A stretch of 64,000 nucleotides of DNA from Leptobrachium leishanense (taxonomy: Eukaryota; Chordata; Amphibia; Anura; Megophryidae). Made by a program: the position numbers and the translations under genes. The DNA lies in the NCBI GenBank assembly GCA_009667805.1, contig CM019066.1, positions 7,564,001 to 7,628,000 of the forward strand. The letters run 5' to 3'. Shown piece by piece: positions 22,065-32,571 of the stretch (the first letter of the stretch is position 1; each line of letters begins with the position of its first letter). The notes beneath the pieces were generated by a model that worked only from the letters and a program-made list of their open reading frames with translations, was not told the origin of the DNA and did not search any database.

Positions 22065-22654
22065 ATGAATACCCTGAGAGATCAGAAATAAACCCTATCA
22101 GGGCAACCAGCATGGGACGAGAATATTAAATAAGTGAAGAAAGCTGAGTAATGGAGCCCTGGGATATGTATGAGTGCATTATTCAATGCTGGTCAGGGGA
22201 GGCATCACTGGAATTATGACATTTTGGAGAAGCATCACCAGAATGACGCTGGGTATGAGTAATCCATGCCATGTGAGCAGGCATGGCACAGGTTGTGATG
22301 ACAGGTTGTTGATTTATAGCAGCAGGGTGTCCTATGTACAACAAGTAAAGTAAGCTACATAACTACAATTTACAATGTGAGGACCAAATATGTGTAATGC
22401 AGATAGAGGTAAGCGTTTTATTGAAGTCAGTTTTAATGGGTGTGATTTTTTAATGACCACCATGACAACCATTTGGCACTGACAATCATTCACTAAAAAC
22501 AGTCACAGCACATGGTCAATAATGACTGAAACTCTTGACTATATCAGCCTGCTTTTGTGCGTTATCAGTCCTGCTGCATGATTGCTTGAATAACCATCTA
22601 CATTAGCATGCAGGTTTGTTGGTGTACCGTAAATGCTGCTGAGAGTGAGAGTAT
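22065..22654. other. Unclassified sequence
   Basis: No gene or repeat family recognised. Confidence 0.5.
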
Positions 22655-22835
22655 CAGGGTTATTCAGAGAAAGATGAAATTCTGGAGAACTTTTGGAGAA
22701 GTGAAAATTCTAGGTCAAAATAGCCAAACCAGAGAAATTCTCCCATTAATCTCACTTTCCAAATCAACTAATTGGTCTAGATCGTTCTCTTCTCCAAAAG
22801 TTCTCCAGAATTTCATCTTTCTCTGAATAACCCTG
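22655..22835. mobile_element. CAGGGTTATTCA-family MITE, short form
   Basis: 181 bp from CAGGGTTATTCAGAGAAAG to CTTTCTCTGAATAACCCTG. Inner arms TCTGGAGAACTTTTGGAGAA and its complement make almost the whole element a hairpin. Similar short forms are at 37921-38069, 45204-45385 and 48288-48467. Confidence 0.9.
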
Positions 22836-23332
22836 TTTATATCTGTAGTTTGTTCATATATTTCTCATGCAAAAGTAAAGAATTGTTAATATGTATAAGA
22901 CAAACTTTCCAGGATTCTTTAAAACATTTCTGACCCCTTTAGTTTGAACATCACTACATGCTTAAAAAAATGGCTTATCTATAAAATGAGGGAAAACCGT
23001 ACGAGCAGATTGCACGAGTGGAAAAATACATGTTTTCAGTTAAAGATACAATATTAAATGCAAGTATAGAGAAAAGGCACTTTATGGTGTGTAGGTGGCT
23101 AATAACACAAAATGATTGTTGTCAAGTGTGGGAGTTTCAGCTGTAAATAACACTGTAGGAAAGTATTGAGCGAAAAACATTCTGTACATACAAGGGGGCT
23201 ATTTACTATTCGCTGTTGTTTACCCTTGTTGCATACAATGATGAAAACTAAGATTGTTGCAACCATGATAAACTTTGGCGATATGGAGAGGGAAATTCAA
23301 CGAGTGGCAGCAGTGGTTTCATTGATGAGAAA
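22836..23332. other. Unclassified AT-rich sequence
   Basis: Nothing recognised. Confidence 0.5.
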
Positions 23333-23336
23333 TTAA

Positions 23337-24200
23337 CCCCTTCACTACCAAGTAATTTCCCACAAAAAAACCCTCACAGGAACCAATATTTTTTTGTAAA
23401 AATCATTTACATTAATTATACAGTAGGAAATATTTGGGAATATTCCCAATGTATTCCTTACTGGAATAACCTATTCGGGATGCAGATGTCGCCATCTACT
23501 GGCCAAAAGGATTTACTACAGTTAGAACTGCAGCTCGTGACTCCCTGCATCAACTGGGGACAGCGAGAGATATCAGGCTAAGGCTAGGGTCAGACTGAGG
23601 CAGTGCGAACGCGCGTGCAGGCGCACTTAATCACGGCCGCACTAGCAGCAAATGACGGGCAATGACGGCCAATATACGAAGTACGGTCGCACGAAAGTCC
23701 GGCTGCGCAACGCAAGTGGAAACGAACGCATTTTTTCGAGAACGTTAAACTGCTAGTACTGACGTACAGAGTGCGCTGCGTCCGCTAGCGGCGTGTGTGC
23801 GTGAATTGGAGATGTCAGACACTGCTAATGTCCGGCCAACATAACGTCCAGATGCACAAAGTGTTTTATTGATGATCCGTACAAAATCACGGATGCAAAT
23901 GCGCATAGTATGACCGCCATCGCGTACTCCGTGAAAAAATACGTCCATTCGTTCGAACGCACTTTTTCACAGACAACGCGAAAATGCGTTCGTCTGACCC
24001 TAGCCTTATCTAGCCATTTTGGGCCCACAGGGATAAAACTTTGGGGGCACCTTCTGCAGCCCAAAATCAAATGGAATTTGTTTGCAACATATGATTTCAA
24101 TTGCTTTTGCCCTGTTCAGCTGCAGTTCGAGAATTCGATATTGGGCAGCTGTTGATGCCTTTTTAAGACCTGAGTTATATCGCTCTTAATGGTGATGGTG
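23337..24200 (-). mobile_element. TTAA-flanked dispersed repeat, copy 1 (interrupted)
   Basis: TTAA at 23333-23336 and a TTAA at 24201-24204 flank it. The left end CCCCTTCACTACC, the segment GGAAATATTTGGGA and CAGATGTCGCCATCT match, in reverse orientation, the copy at 43914-44346. A CpG-rich palindromic MITE (23580-24007) sits inside. The right border is uncertain. The TTAA flanks suggest another piggyBac-like non-autonomous family. Confidence 0.55.
23580..24007. mobile_element. GTCAGACG-family palindromic MITE, copy 1
   Basis: Inverted ends AAGGCTAGGGTCAGAC ... GTCTGACCCTAGCCTT, TA on each side, and a CpG-rich interior with GCGTGCAGGCGCAC, CCGTGAAAAAATACGTCC and similar. Other copies are at 31631-32082, 53157-53583 and 53584-54058. 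No coding capacity. Confidence 0.8.
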
Positions 24201-24294
24201 TTAAACAATAACCTATCAAAATGTCGGTAAAACTGCATTTGAATCTCCTGAAGCAAAAAATCAGGCGAAACAAACCGGGCTGAATTAAATCGAA

Positions 24295-24571
24295 CCCATA
24301 AAGTAGAGCTGATCTGGCCCCGAAATGTAACCGGTCACTGAAATTCAGCATACGGTGACATTTCGGGGCCATTCGGCTATTCAGAGAGCAGGCAGTTAGT
24401 CAAATTTTGGCGAATTGCCTGCACGTACAGTGCTGTTCGAGGGCAGTGAAATCCCCCATAGAGAAGCAATGGTTAAGCTATTCAGAGGACACCGAACAGC
24501 AGTGAAAAGTTGCCGAAGTGCCCTGCTCTTCGGTGGTTTCATTCGGCAGGTTTATTCAGGCGAATCACATA
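24295..24571. mobile_element. CAGGGTTATTCA-family MITE, part 1, split by nested insertions
   Basis: GGCCCCGAAATGTAACC, ATTCGGCTATTCAGAGAGCAGGCAG and TTTATTCAGGCGAATC follow the order of the long MITE. Its continuation, TAAAATATTCCCGTTTTAAT and onward, is found at 31063, on the far side of the Gypsy element and another MITE copy. Confidence 0.7.
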
Positions 24572-24576
24572 CAGGG

Positions 24577-25473
24577 TGTCACGGATCCCCCTGATAATCA
24601 ACAGTGTGGTCCCTTTACGCAGACCGCTCTCTACCCTTCCGATCCTTGAATGGTCGGTGATACTAAACAGACAAATAACCAGACAGTATATGAATAAGGG
24701 GTAACACCAGACAGAGGTATGGAATAGGGTATTGTCACGAATCTTTCTGACTGCTAAGATATGAATCTCTTTATGCAACTCCCTTTCTACTCTTCCGATC
24801 CTTGAATGGTCGGTAAAGCTATAAAGGCAACGAAACAGGTAACAGACAAAGAAAGGGAAATACCAGACAGGGGTACAGACCAGATCACAAGTCCTCCCTA
24901 GGACTTTAGTAATAGCAGAGGTAGGCTGATGTGTGCTTAGGATGCCACACAGACTGACCTCGGTACCAACGTTAAGGGCAGAACCTAGAACAGAGTATAT
25001 GCAAACGCCAGGAGTCATACACAGAGGGGTACGTTTGCCAATGCCAGGAGTCATACACAAGGAGGTTCGTTTGCCAATGCCAGGGGTCGATACACAGGAG
25101 GGTTCGTTTGCCAATGCCAGGGGTCGGTACACAGGAGGGTTCGTTTGCCAATGCCAGGGGTCGATACACAGGAGGGTTCGTTTGCCAATGCCAGGGGTCG
25201 GTACACAGGAGGGTTCGTTTGCCAATGCCAGGGTTCAATACACAAGAGGACACGTTCAGGAAAATAACACAAGAGCTCTGCGGGATGTGAATACCACGTC
25301 AGGGCACCGGTGTATGGGAGAGACTGGGATTTAAACCCGGCGGGTCCGCGTCACAGCGCCAGGCCGCCCCTCGGCATCCCACGTGAGCGGGCCCGGAAGC
25401 GCTTACATTCGGCGCCTGGCCAGCGAGCAGCGAGGAAGCTGCTGCCAGGCCCATCCCCTGGATCCCCGTGACA
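24577..25473 (-). repeat. Gypsy 3' LTR
   Basis: 897 bp. Compared with the other LTR it differs by single-base or few-base events: one A near 24690, CCGCCCCTCGGCATC against CCCCGCCCCTCGGCGTC near 25365, and three bases near 25450. It contains a 37-bp minisatellite (about 25005-25248). Confidence 0.95.
25005..25248. repeat. 37-bp minisatellite within the 3' LTR
   Basis: About 6.5 units of GTTTGCCAATGCCAGGGGTC plus GATACACAGGAGGGTTC-type sequence. Units alternate between GATACAC and GGTACAC, which suggests a 74-bp higher-order unit. The same array is in the 5' LTR at about 30232-30475. Confidence 0.92.
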
Positions 25474-26311
25474 GAACCCCCCCTCCAGGGGCGGCCACTG
25501 GACGACCCCCAGGGGCACGGGGGTGTGCGGAATAGAAGGCCCTCACCAGCCTAGGAGCATGGACTTCCGCAGCCGGTACCCAAGAACGATCCTCTGGGCC
25601 GTACCCCACCCAATCAACCAAATACTGCAAGGACCCCCTAGACAGCCTGGCACCCAGAATGGCCTTAACTTCGAATTCCTCCTCGCCCTCCACAGAGACA
25701 GGAGGCGGTGGAGCATGGACTTTGGTGTACCGGTTACATAACAGTGGCTTCAAAAGGTTTACATGGAACACATTGTGTATTTTAAAATGGGGGGGTAACG
25801 CCAAAGCATAGGAGACAGGGTTGAGTCGCCGTAGAATCTTATAGGGGCCGATATACCTAGGAGCCAACTTCATGGAAGGCACTAAGAGCTTAATGTTACG
25901 TGAAGACAGCCAAACCCTGTCCCCAACTTGATACACGGGTGCCTGCCTCCTGTGTCTGTCGGCCTTAGTTTTCTGAATGGTACTACTTTCCTCCAGTGCC
26001 CGTCTCACTCTTCCCCAAGTCTCCTTCAATGATGCCAGTTGTTTATCTAAAGCAGGAATCGTGGAATCAGGAAACATGACGGGGAGCACGGGAGGATCAA
26101 AGCCATAAACAGTAAAGAAAGGAGAGTGACCTGAGGATTCACTCACTGCGCTGTTAATAGCATATTCTGCCCACGGTAGCAGATCTGACCAGTTATCTTG
26201 CTGTTCTGAGATGAAGCACCTGAGATATTTCTCTACGTTTTGGTTTGCTCGTTCTGCTGCTCCATTGGTCTGCGGGTGATAAGCCGAAGAGAAAGAGAGG
26301 TCTATCCCCAC
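25403..26311 (-). pseudogene. Gypsy integrase C-terminal half with chromodomain
   Basis: 302 codons. The start carries AYHPQTNGAAERANQ, holding the catalytic glutamate of the integrase D,D35E triad. A GPY/F-type module follows (PRYIGPYKILRRL, then HNVFHVNLLKPL), and a chromodomain near the C-terminus (LQYLVDWVGYGPEDRSWVP), which defines chromoviruses and is thought to steer integration to certain histone marks. The frame reads through the polypurine tract and 70 bases into the LTR. It is separated from the upstream integrase part by a frame break near 26310 that looks like one base lost from a T run. Confidence 0.93.
25474..25490 (-). promoter_or_regulatory. Polypurine tract of the Gypsy element
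   Basis: On the minus strand GGAGGGGGGGTTC lies directly before the TGTCACGG start of the 3' LTR, where plus-strand DNA synthesis of an LTR element is primed. Confidence 0.8.
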
Positions 26312-26727
26312 GTTCTTACAAAATCCCTCCAGAATCCGGAGATGAATTGGGTCCCCCTATCAGAGACTATCTCCTGAGGGACACCGTGAATGCGGACCAC
26401 ATTGGCAATGAATATGGGCACCAGTTCAGCTGCCGAAGGTAGTTTCTGAAGAGGGACATAGTGACCCATCTTGGAAAATCGATCTATGATCGTAAGTATC
26501 ACTGTATTCCCTCTTGACTCAGGTAGCTCTACTATAAAATCCATGGCTATATGTGACCAGGGTCGTTCGGGGATCGGCAAAGGCTGGAGTAAGCCAATGG
26601 GTGCTGTCTTGGGACTTTTCTGCCTTGTGCACACTTCGCACACGGCAATGTAATCTTTGACGTCTCGGCGCAACGTGGGCCACCAGAGGAGTTTACTGAT
26701 GCTAGACACAGTCTTGGTGATACCCAT
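26302..26727 (-). pseudogene. Gypsy integrase N-terminal/central part
   Basis: 142 codons. It holds the zinc-finger cysteines of the integrase HHCC domain (CEVCTRQK), then HIAMDFIVELPE with the first catalytic aspartate and IVSDRGTQF with the second. It lies in a frame different from both the reverse transcriptase part and the C-terminal integrase part, so two frame breaks flank it. The upstream break, in the zinc-finger region near 26800, puts the HH half in the frame of the preceding sequence. Confidence 0.92.
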
Positions 26728-28913
26728 ATGCCCGGAAGTTTTATTGTCATGATAGATGCTGAGTACCTCTTCTCTTTCGTTCTCAGGTACAAAGAGTCTC
26801 GCGGGAGGTTTTCCCCAGGAGCTGCACCCTGGACGGTCTGCAACCTTTTCATTAGAGGAGACGAAACACTAATCGTGGTAGCGGCTATAATCCTCTCCTG
26901 GGGAACAATGGGATGCTGATCTTGGATATTATGTTCATAAGACTCATATTGTCTCGACAATGCGTCTGCTTTAATGTTTCTGGACCCAGGTCTATAGGTA
27001 AGCACGTAATTAAAACTTGAAAGAAACAATGACCATCTCGCTTGTCTGGAGTTTAAACGTTTGGCATCTCCAATGTACGTGAGATTCTTATGGTCGGTTA
27101 TGATAACAATGGGGTCCTTAGACCCTTCTAATAAGTATCTCCATTCTGCCAAGGCCGCGATGACTGCTAATAACTCTCTATTTCCAATGTCATAGTTCTT
27201 CTCTGCTGGAGACAACTTTCGAGAATAGAAGCCGCATGGATGCAAGGGTTTGTCAGGAGCCTCCCTTTGGGACAAGACTGCACCAAGGCCTAGTTCGGAG
27301 GCGTCAACTTCTACTTGGAAAGGCAGAGCCGGATCTGGATGCCGGAGAACAGGGGCAGTAGTAAAGGCTTGCTTTAGTGTCTCAAAGGCTTGAGTGGCTT
27401 GAGGTGTCCATTTCTGATTTCCCACCCCTTTCTTTGTCATAGCCGTGAGAGGGGCCACCAAGGCCGAAAAATCTTTAATGAACCTTCTGTAATAGTTCGT
27501 AAACCCCAGAAACCTCTGAATGGCTTTAAGTCCTTGGGGTAAAGGCCAGTCGAGAATAGCTGAGAGCTTCTTAGGGTCCATTTGAAACCCTCCAGGGGTT
27601 ATAATATAACCAAGGAATTGCACGGTTACTATGTCGAATAGACATTTTTCTAGCTTACAGTACAATCCAGCCTTCAATAGTTTAGTCAAGACTTGTTTTA
27701 CGTGGACATGATGAGTGTCCACATCAGGAGAGTATATCAGGATATCATCCAGATATACTATGACGAATTCTTGCAGAAATTCCCTTAGAGTGTCATTTAT
27801 CAGGTCCTGAAAGACGGCTGGCGCATTACATAACCCAAAAGGCATCACCAGGTATTCGTAATGCCCGCTACGTGTATTAAAAGCCGTTTTCCATTCGTCT
27901 CCCTTTTTAACCCTGACCAGGTTGTACGCTCCGCGTAAATCAAGCTTAGTATAGACACGAGCCCCTTTCAATCGGTCAAACAATTCTGTTATGAGAGGTA
28001 TGGGATATGCATTTCTTATAGTGATCCTATTTAAACCCCTATAGTCGATGCAAGGTCGCAGATCTCCCTCTTTCTTGGAAACAAAGAAGAAACCTGCTCC
28101 TGCTGGAGAGGAGGACCGTCTAATGAATCCTCGTTCCAGATTCTCCCTTATATATTCCTCCATAATGTCGTTCTCCCTTTGTGACAAAGGGTATACGTGA
28201 CCCCTAGGAGGCATCGTACCGGGGAGCAAGTCAATAGCACAGTCATATGGACGATGTGGTGGTAGAACCTCAGTCCTGGCTTTAGAGAATACCTCCTTCA
28301 ATGCCCGGTAACATTCAGGGACCTCTGTGGACAAAGGAGGGGCTGTGGCAATATTGAGGCTACCAATCACATTAACTGTGCCTAGGCACTTGAACTGACA
28401 ACTCTGACCCCAACATTTTATGTCTCTCTGGACCCAATCGACTACTGGGTTGTGCTCTATTAGCCATGGAAACCCAAGGACGATAGGACATGAGGGTGAT
28501 TCAATGATTTGAAATCTTATTGTCTCTTGGTGCAAAACTCCTATTTTCATACATACATCGACTGTATCGTGAGTGATATGAGGACATGCCAGGGGGTTAC
28601 CATCTATGGCCTCCACCCTTAGAGGCCTTTCTCTGAGAACTAGTGGTATGAGGCTTTTGGCAGCAAAATTCTTATCCATAAAATTGCCTGAGGCCCCAGA
28701 GTCCAAAAACGCCTCAGTCTTGAGGTGAACCCCCCTGCAGGATAGGGAGACCGGTAACAGAATCCTGGATTTTTTTTTCTCATTATCCACAAAGGACACA
28801 CAGAGAACCGACAACCTGGGTGTCTCCTGTTCTGAATCCCATTCTGCTATGTTCAACCCTGCCAACCCTGGGTCTCTGAGGACATTGAAGGCGGAAGTGA
28901 TCTGCCCCTGCAC
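26547..28913 (-). pseudogene. Gypsy pol: protease, reverse transcriptase, RNase H
   Basis: A long 788-codon frame. The protease motif DSGA is at residues 71-74 after FL. The reverse transcriptase has KLDLRGAYN (aspartate near 325) and YLDD at 387-390. RNase H shows VDAS (D537), NRELLAV (E580), TDHKN (D607) and ADALS (D650). All expected catalytic residues are present. After about residue 705 the frame is wrong and translates the integrase region out of phase to a stop at 26547. Pol lies in the +1 frame relative to gag, with a 131-base overlap. Confidence 0.94.
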
Positions 28914-29789
28914 AATAAAAGCAGAGCCCCTTTTCTTTTCTGTGAGCTTTTTCTGCTTCTGAAATACCAGTCCTCCCTATTTGCATGGGTTCAACAACCG
29001 GTAAATCTGTTTTTACATTCTCCGAACCACCTGATGTACTGGGGTGTCTGGGTAACGAGGGTAAAGGAGGCAAGACCCTTCTGGGTCTATCTCTGGGGTG
29101 TCTCCTTTCCCTGATTTGATCGTCCATGGCTATACAGAAGTCTATCAGGTGGTCCAGACTTTCTGGTAATTTTAAGGGAGCCAGTTCAAACATAAAAGCC
29201 TCGTTCAAGCCTTCGGTAAAGGCTAAGGTTAAAACGTCGTTCGGCCAAAGTACTTCAGAAACCAATGTCTTAAACTCTATGGCATAATCGGCAACCCTCT
29301 TATTTCCTTGTTTGATATGAAACAAGGACCTACCCGCATTGGTAGCCCTTCTAGAGGGATCAAAGGTACGTTTTAACTCAGAGGTGAAACCCTCATAGTC
29401 ATAAATGATGGGTTTCTTATTTTCCCACAACGGCGTAGCCCACAATAAAGCTTTTTCTGTTAAATGATTAATCAGATATCCTACTTTGGCTTTATCAGAC
29501 ATACAAGAACCTGGATTGTTCTCAAACAGAATCTCGAGTTGAGTCAAAAACCCCCGACATAGGCTTGGTGTACCATCGTAGCGTAGGGGTGCTTTCATAC
29601 TCAGCCTATGTCCTTCAGGGGGGACCGGACTGACCCTAGGTAACACTGGATCTGGAGGCTAGAGGTACCTGTATTGGACCGATTTAACAGGGTTTGCAGA
29701 GCAAGAGCAATCTGGTCCATCCTATGGTCCTGTTCCTCTTGTCTGGCTGCGATACGTGCCAGCTGGTTAGAGAGGTCTGCGGGATCCAT
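28783..29789 (-). pseudogene. Gypsy gag with CCHC zinc knuckle, one frame break
   Basis: The likely start is the ATG at 29789, 14 bases after the 5' LTR, beginning MDPADLSNQLARIAARQEEQ, a coiled-coil-like start. About 48 codons on, near 29640, the frame shifts. The rest (29646-28783) has the retrotransposon-gag core (YLINHLTEKALLWA, YDYEGFTSELKRTFD) and one zinc knuckle, CFYCAGADHFRLQC (C-X2-C-X4-H-X4-C), for binding RNA. The final 25 or so codons before the stop are out of phase with pol. Confidence 0.9.
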
Positions 29790-29803
29790 TGGCCCTGACG
29801 TAA

Positions 29804-30706
29804 TGTCACGGATCCCCCTGATAATCAACAGTGTGGTCCCTTTACGCAGACCGCTCTCTACCCTTCCGATCCTTGAATGGTCGGTGATACTAAACAGACA
29901 AATAACCAGACAGTATAATGAATAAGGGGTAACACCAGACAGAGGTATGGAATAGGGTATTGTCACGAATCTTTCTGACTGCTAAGATATGAATCTCTTT
30001 ATGCAACTCCCTTTCTACTCTTCCGATCCTTGAATGGTCGGTAAAGCTATAAAGGCAACGAAACAGGTAACAGACAAAGAAAGGGAAATACCAGACAGGG
30101 GTACAGACCAGATCACAAGTCCTCCCTAGGACTTTAGTAATAGCAGAGGTAGGCTGATGTGTGCTTAGGATGCCACACAGACTGACCTCGGTACCAACGT
30201 TAAGGGCAGAACCTAGAACAGAGTATATGCAAACGCCAGGAGTCATACACAGAGGGGTACGTTTGCCAATGCCAGGAGTCATACACAAGGAGGTTCGTTT
30301 GCCAATGCCAGGGGTCGATACACAGGAGGGTTCGTTTGCCAATGCCAGGGGTCGGTACACAGGAGGGTTCGTTTGCCAATGCCAGGGGTCGATACACAGG
30401 AGGGTTCGTTTGCCAATGCCAGGGGTCGGTACACAGGAGGGTTCGTTTGCCAATGCCAGGGTTCAATACACAAGAGGACACGTTCAGGAAAATAACACAA
30501 GAGCTCTGCGGGATGTGAATACCACGTCAGGGCACCGGTGTATGGGAGAGACTGGGATTTAAACCCGGCGGGTCCGCGTCACAGCGCCAGGCCCCGCCCC
30601 TCGGCGTCCCACGTGAGCGGGCCCGGAAGCGCTTACATTCGGCGCCTGGCCAGCGAGCAGCGAGGAAGCTGCTGCCAGGCGCCCCATCCCCTGGATCCCC
30701 GTGACA
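29804..30706 (-). repeat. Gypsy 5' LTR
   Basis: 903 bp, starting TGTCACGG on the plus strand and ending CCGTGACA at 30706. It carries the same 37-bp minisatellite at about 30232-30475. On the coding strand only 14 bases separate the LTR from the gag ATG, so there is no room for a normal 18-base tRNA primer-binding site between them. Confidence 0.95.
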
Positions 30707-31062
30707 CAGGGTTATTCAAAGAGAATCGAAAAGTCACCGTACGTTCAGTGACTTTTTGTTCCCTGCACTTCGGGGCGATTCGGTGATCCTATTTCGCCGA
30801 CCCTGCGGTGTATTCAGCGAGCACCGCAGGGCCCGCATAGTGCAGGGAAAACCCGCCGCGAACACTCACTTAAATCCCGCCGAACACTCACCGAACACTC
30901 ACCGAGACCCGCAGAAAACAGCTGGATTAACCACGCCGAACACGCCGGAGAAACCCGACTAGCCGCCGATCACAGCGCAGAGCAGCCGCCGGAAAAAGCC
31001 AACACGAGATGAACGAGTTGAAAAAAACAAAAACAGTTGGAAAGTTTGAAAATTTAAACGCT
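30707..31062. mobile_element. CAGGGTTATTCA-family MITE, left part
   Basis: It starts CAGGGTTATTCAAAGAGAATC, with its subterminal hairpin GAAAAGTCACCGTACG. It ends abruptly at about 31062, where the older MITE copy resumes. Confidence 0.75.
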
Positions 31063-31379
31063 TATGTTTAAAATATTCCCGTTTTAATTCAATATCTAAT
31101 AAACCATTTATTATTTTATTCTGCAGTAAAAAGTCTCTATATTTATTGATCTTTTAGGCATTTTTCGGCATTTTTTCACAAAACTTTTTTCCTACAGACC
31201 TTTTTATTATCATTCATAGGATCTTACATGTAAATTCCAGGCATTTTCGTTCAGGAGTTTTTTGCAAACAGCCTTTCAATTTTGAAACTGTCAAGTGTAC
31301 TGTTTACCCCGTTCGTCAGCTTGTCGGCTGTGCTCAGCGGAAGTAGTGGCAACGAGAAACCACCGAAATGTCAGCGACA
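31063..31379. mobile_element. CAGGGTTATTCA-family MITE, part 2 of the split copy
   Basis: TAAAATATTCCCGTTTTAAT, TTATTATCATTCATAGGATC and CCCCGTTCGTCAGCTTGTC continue the copy begun at 24295. The right terminus is lost at the next element. Confidence 0.7.
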
Positions 31380-32571
31380 AGGGCCAAATTACATTCTTCA
31401 CGCAAATGTTTGCGCCGGCGCAAAAACGCATTAACGCGAGGGATAAAACCCTTTGTGCCAAATTCTGTATTACATTGTCAGCGAAACAAACGCGCTTAAT
31501 CGTCTACCGTGGGTGTACCTGCGCGAACCCTGCACGAGCGTACTGTACTGCGCGTGTCCTATACCTAAGATTGTGAGTGCAAACGCGAATGTGCGCTGGT
31601 ACGCGGATGGTATTATATATGTGCAGGATTAAGGCTGCTGTCAGACGAGCGTAGTGCTCACGTCCGTGATTGCGCCTAAAAGTACGTCCGTGATAGCATG
31701 AAAGAAAGTCCATTGGAGCCTGACACATGAAGTACGTCCGCACTGAACTGCGGACGCATGACGGACGCTGCAAACGGACGCAGGTTAGGCAAGAACGTAA
31801 TACTGCTAGAACGGACGTGCGGAGTGCGCCACGTCTGCAACCTCTGCATAGCTTTGTGTGTGAGTGATGGAGCATGGTTAGACGGACTGCATTTATACGT
31901 CCAGCATTTTTGACGGACAGAATGTTTTTTCATTGTAATTTATTTTTCCCTCCTACATCCGTCAAAAATAACTTCAGTGAAAAAACGGACTGTGTGACCA
32001 CTACTGCGTCATCCGTACTGACGATGTCCGTGCTGCACGGACGTACAGTCCGTAGAAATCACGCTCGTCTGACCCTAGCCTTAACGTGCAGCCTTTGCGT
32101 GCATAATTTTAGCAACTCCTAAAAGCTGGTGTTAAATATAGCAAATCTGAACGACCTGGCCGAAACCAAATACACCAGCCCAAAAAAAATACGCAGCAAA
32201 GTATAGTTACACATTCTACTCATACCAAACCAATAAAATGGAGAAGTTGTGTGTGCATTTATTATTGCTGCAGCATATATGCTCAGATTGACTTTGACAG
32301 GCGCAAAAACTTAACGTGAGATAATTGCGGTTCTTAATCCTGATTGACTGAATCGCGAGAATAAACAGTGCGCACACTGATTTCTGCGCGCGACAGTACT
32401 GCGCGAGCATTTGTGCGCGTCCGGTTTACGCACGTTATTGCTCGACGGATGAAAAAATGGGCGAGGATTGTAATTCCAAACAGTGATGTCTGCGCGTAAA
32501 CGTTTAACGCTTGGCGCAAAAATTCACGCGTTGCGCGTGCGTTTTTGCGTGAAGAATGTAATTTGGCCCAT
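31380..32571. mobile_element. CpG-rich palindromic element, GGGCCAAATTACA ends, copy 1
   Basis: Inverted ends GGGCCAAATTACATTCTTCA ... TGAAGAATGTAATTTGGCCC. The interior is rich in GCGC and GCAAAAA motifs and has no reading frame of note. It is interrupted by a GTCAGACG-family MITE at 31631-32082. Related copies are at 57536-58094 and 61234-61829, and the small palindrome at 55464-55598 has similar ends. Confidence 0.82.
31631..32082. mobile_element. GTCAGACG-family palindromic MITE, copy 2, nested
   Basis: GGCTGCTGTCAGACGAGCG ... CGCTCGTCTGACCCTAGCC, flanked by TTAA on each side relative to the host element. Interior pieces CACGTCCGTGAT and GACGGACGC are CpG-rich. Confidence 0.8.

Larger units (their letters stand above)
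24577..30706 (-). mobile_element. Ty3/Gypsy chromovirus-type LTR retrotransposon
   Basis: 6130 bp with an exact CAGGG 5-bp target duplication (24572-24576 and 30707-30711). The LTRs are 24577-25473 (3') and 29804-30706 (5'), with TGTCACGG ... CCGTGACA ends. Coding is on the minus strand in the order gag with a CCHC knuckle, protease, reverse transcriptase, RNase H, integrase and chromodomain, which is the Metaviridae order. The LTRs differ at only a few sites, so the insertion is recent, yet the coding region already has several frame breaks. It inserted into a MITE that lies within another MITE. Confidence 0.96.

Noticed and set aside
25005..25248. CRISPR-like array
   Set aside because: Units are contiguous with no unique spacers, and the array is part of a retrotransposon LTR in a vertebrate genome.
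24933..25334. Repetitive ORFs (NARGRYTGGFVCQCQG... and the reverse PLALANEPSC... repeats) as repeat proteins
   Set aside because: They are translations of the 37-bp minisatellite in the LTR; open frames exist on both strands because 37-bp units cycle frames without stops. They recur identically in the other LTR.
29601..29966. Single 121-aa protein starting in the LTR
   Set aside because: Only the part after 29789 matches gag; the upstream codons are LTR sequence read by chance.
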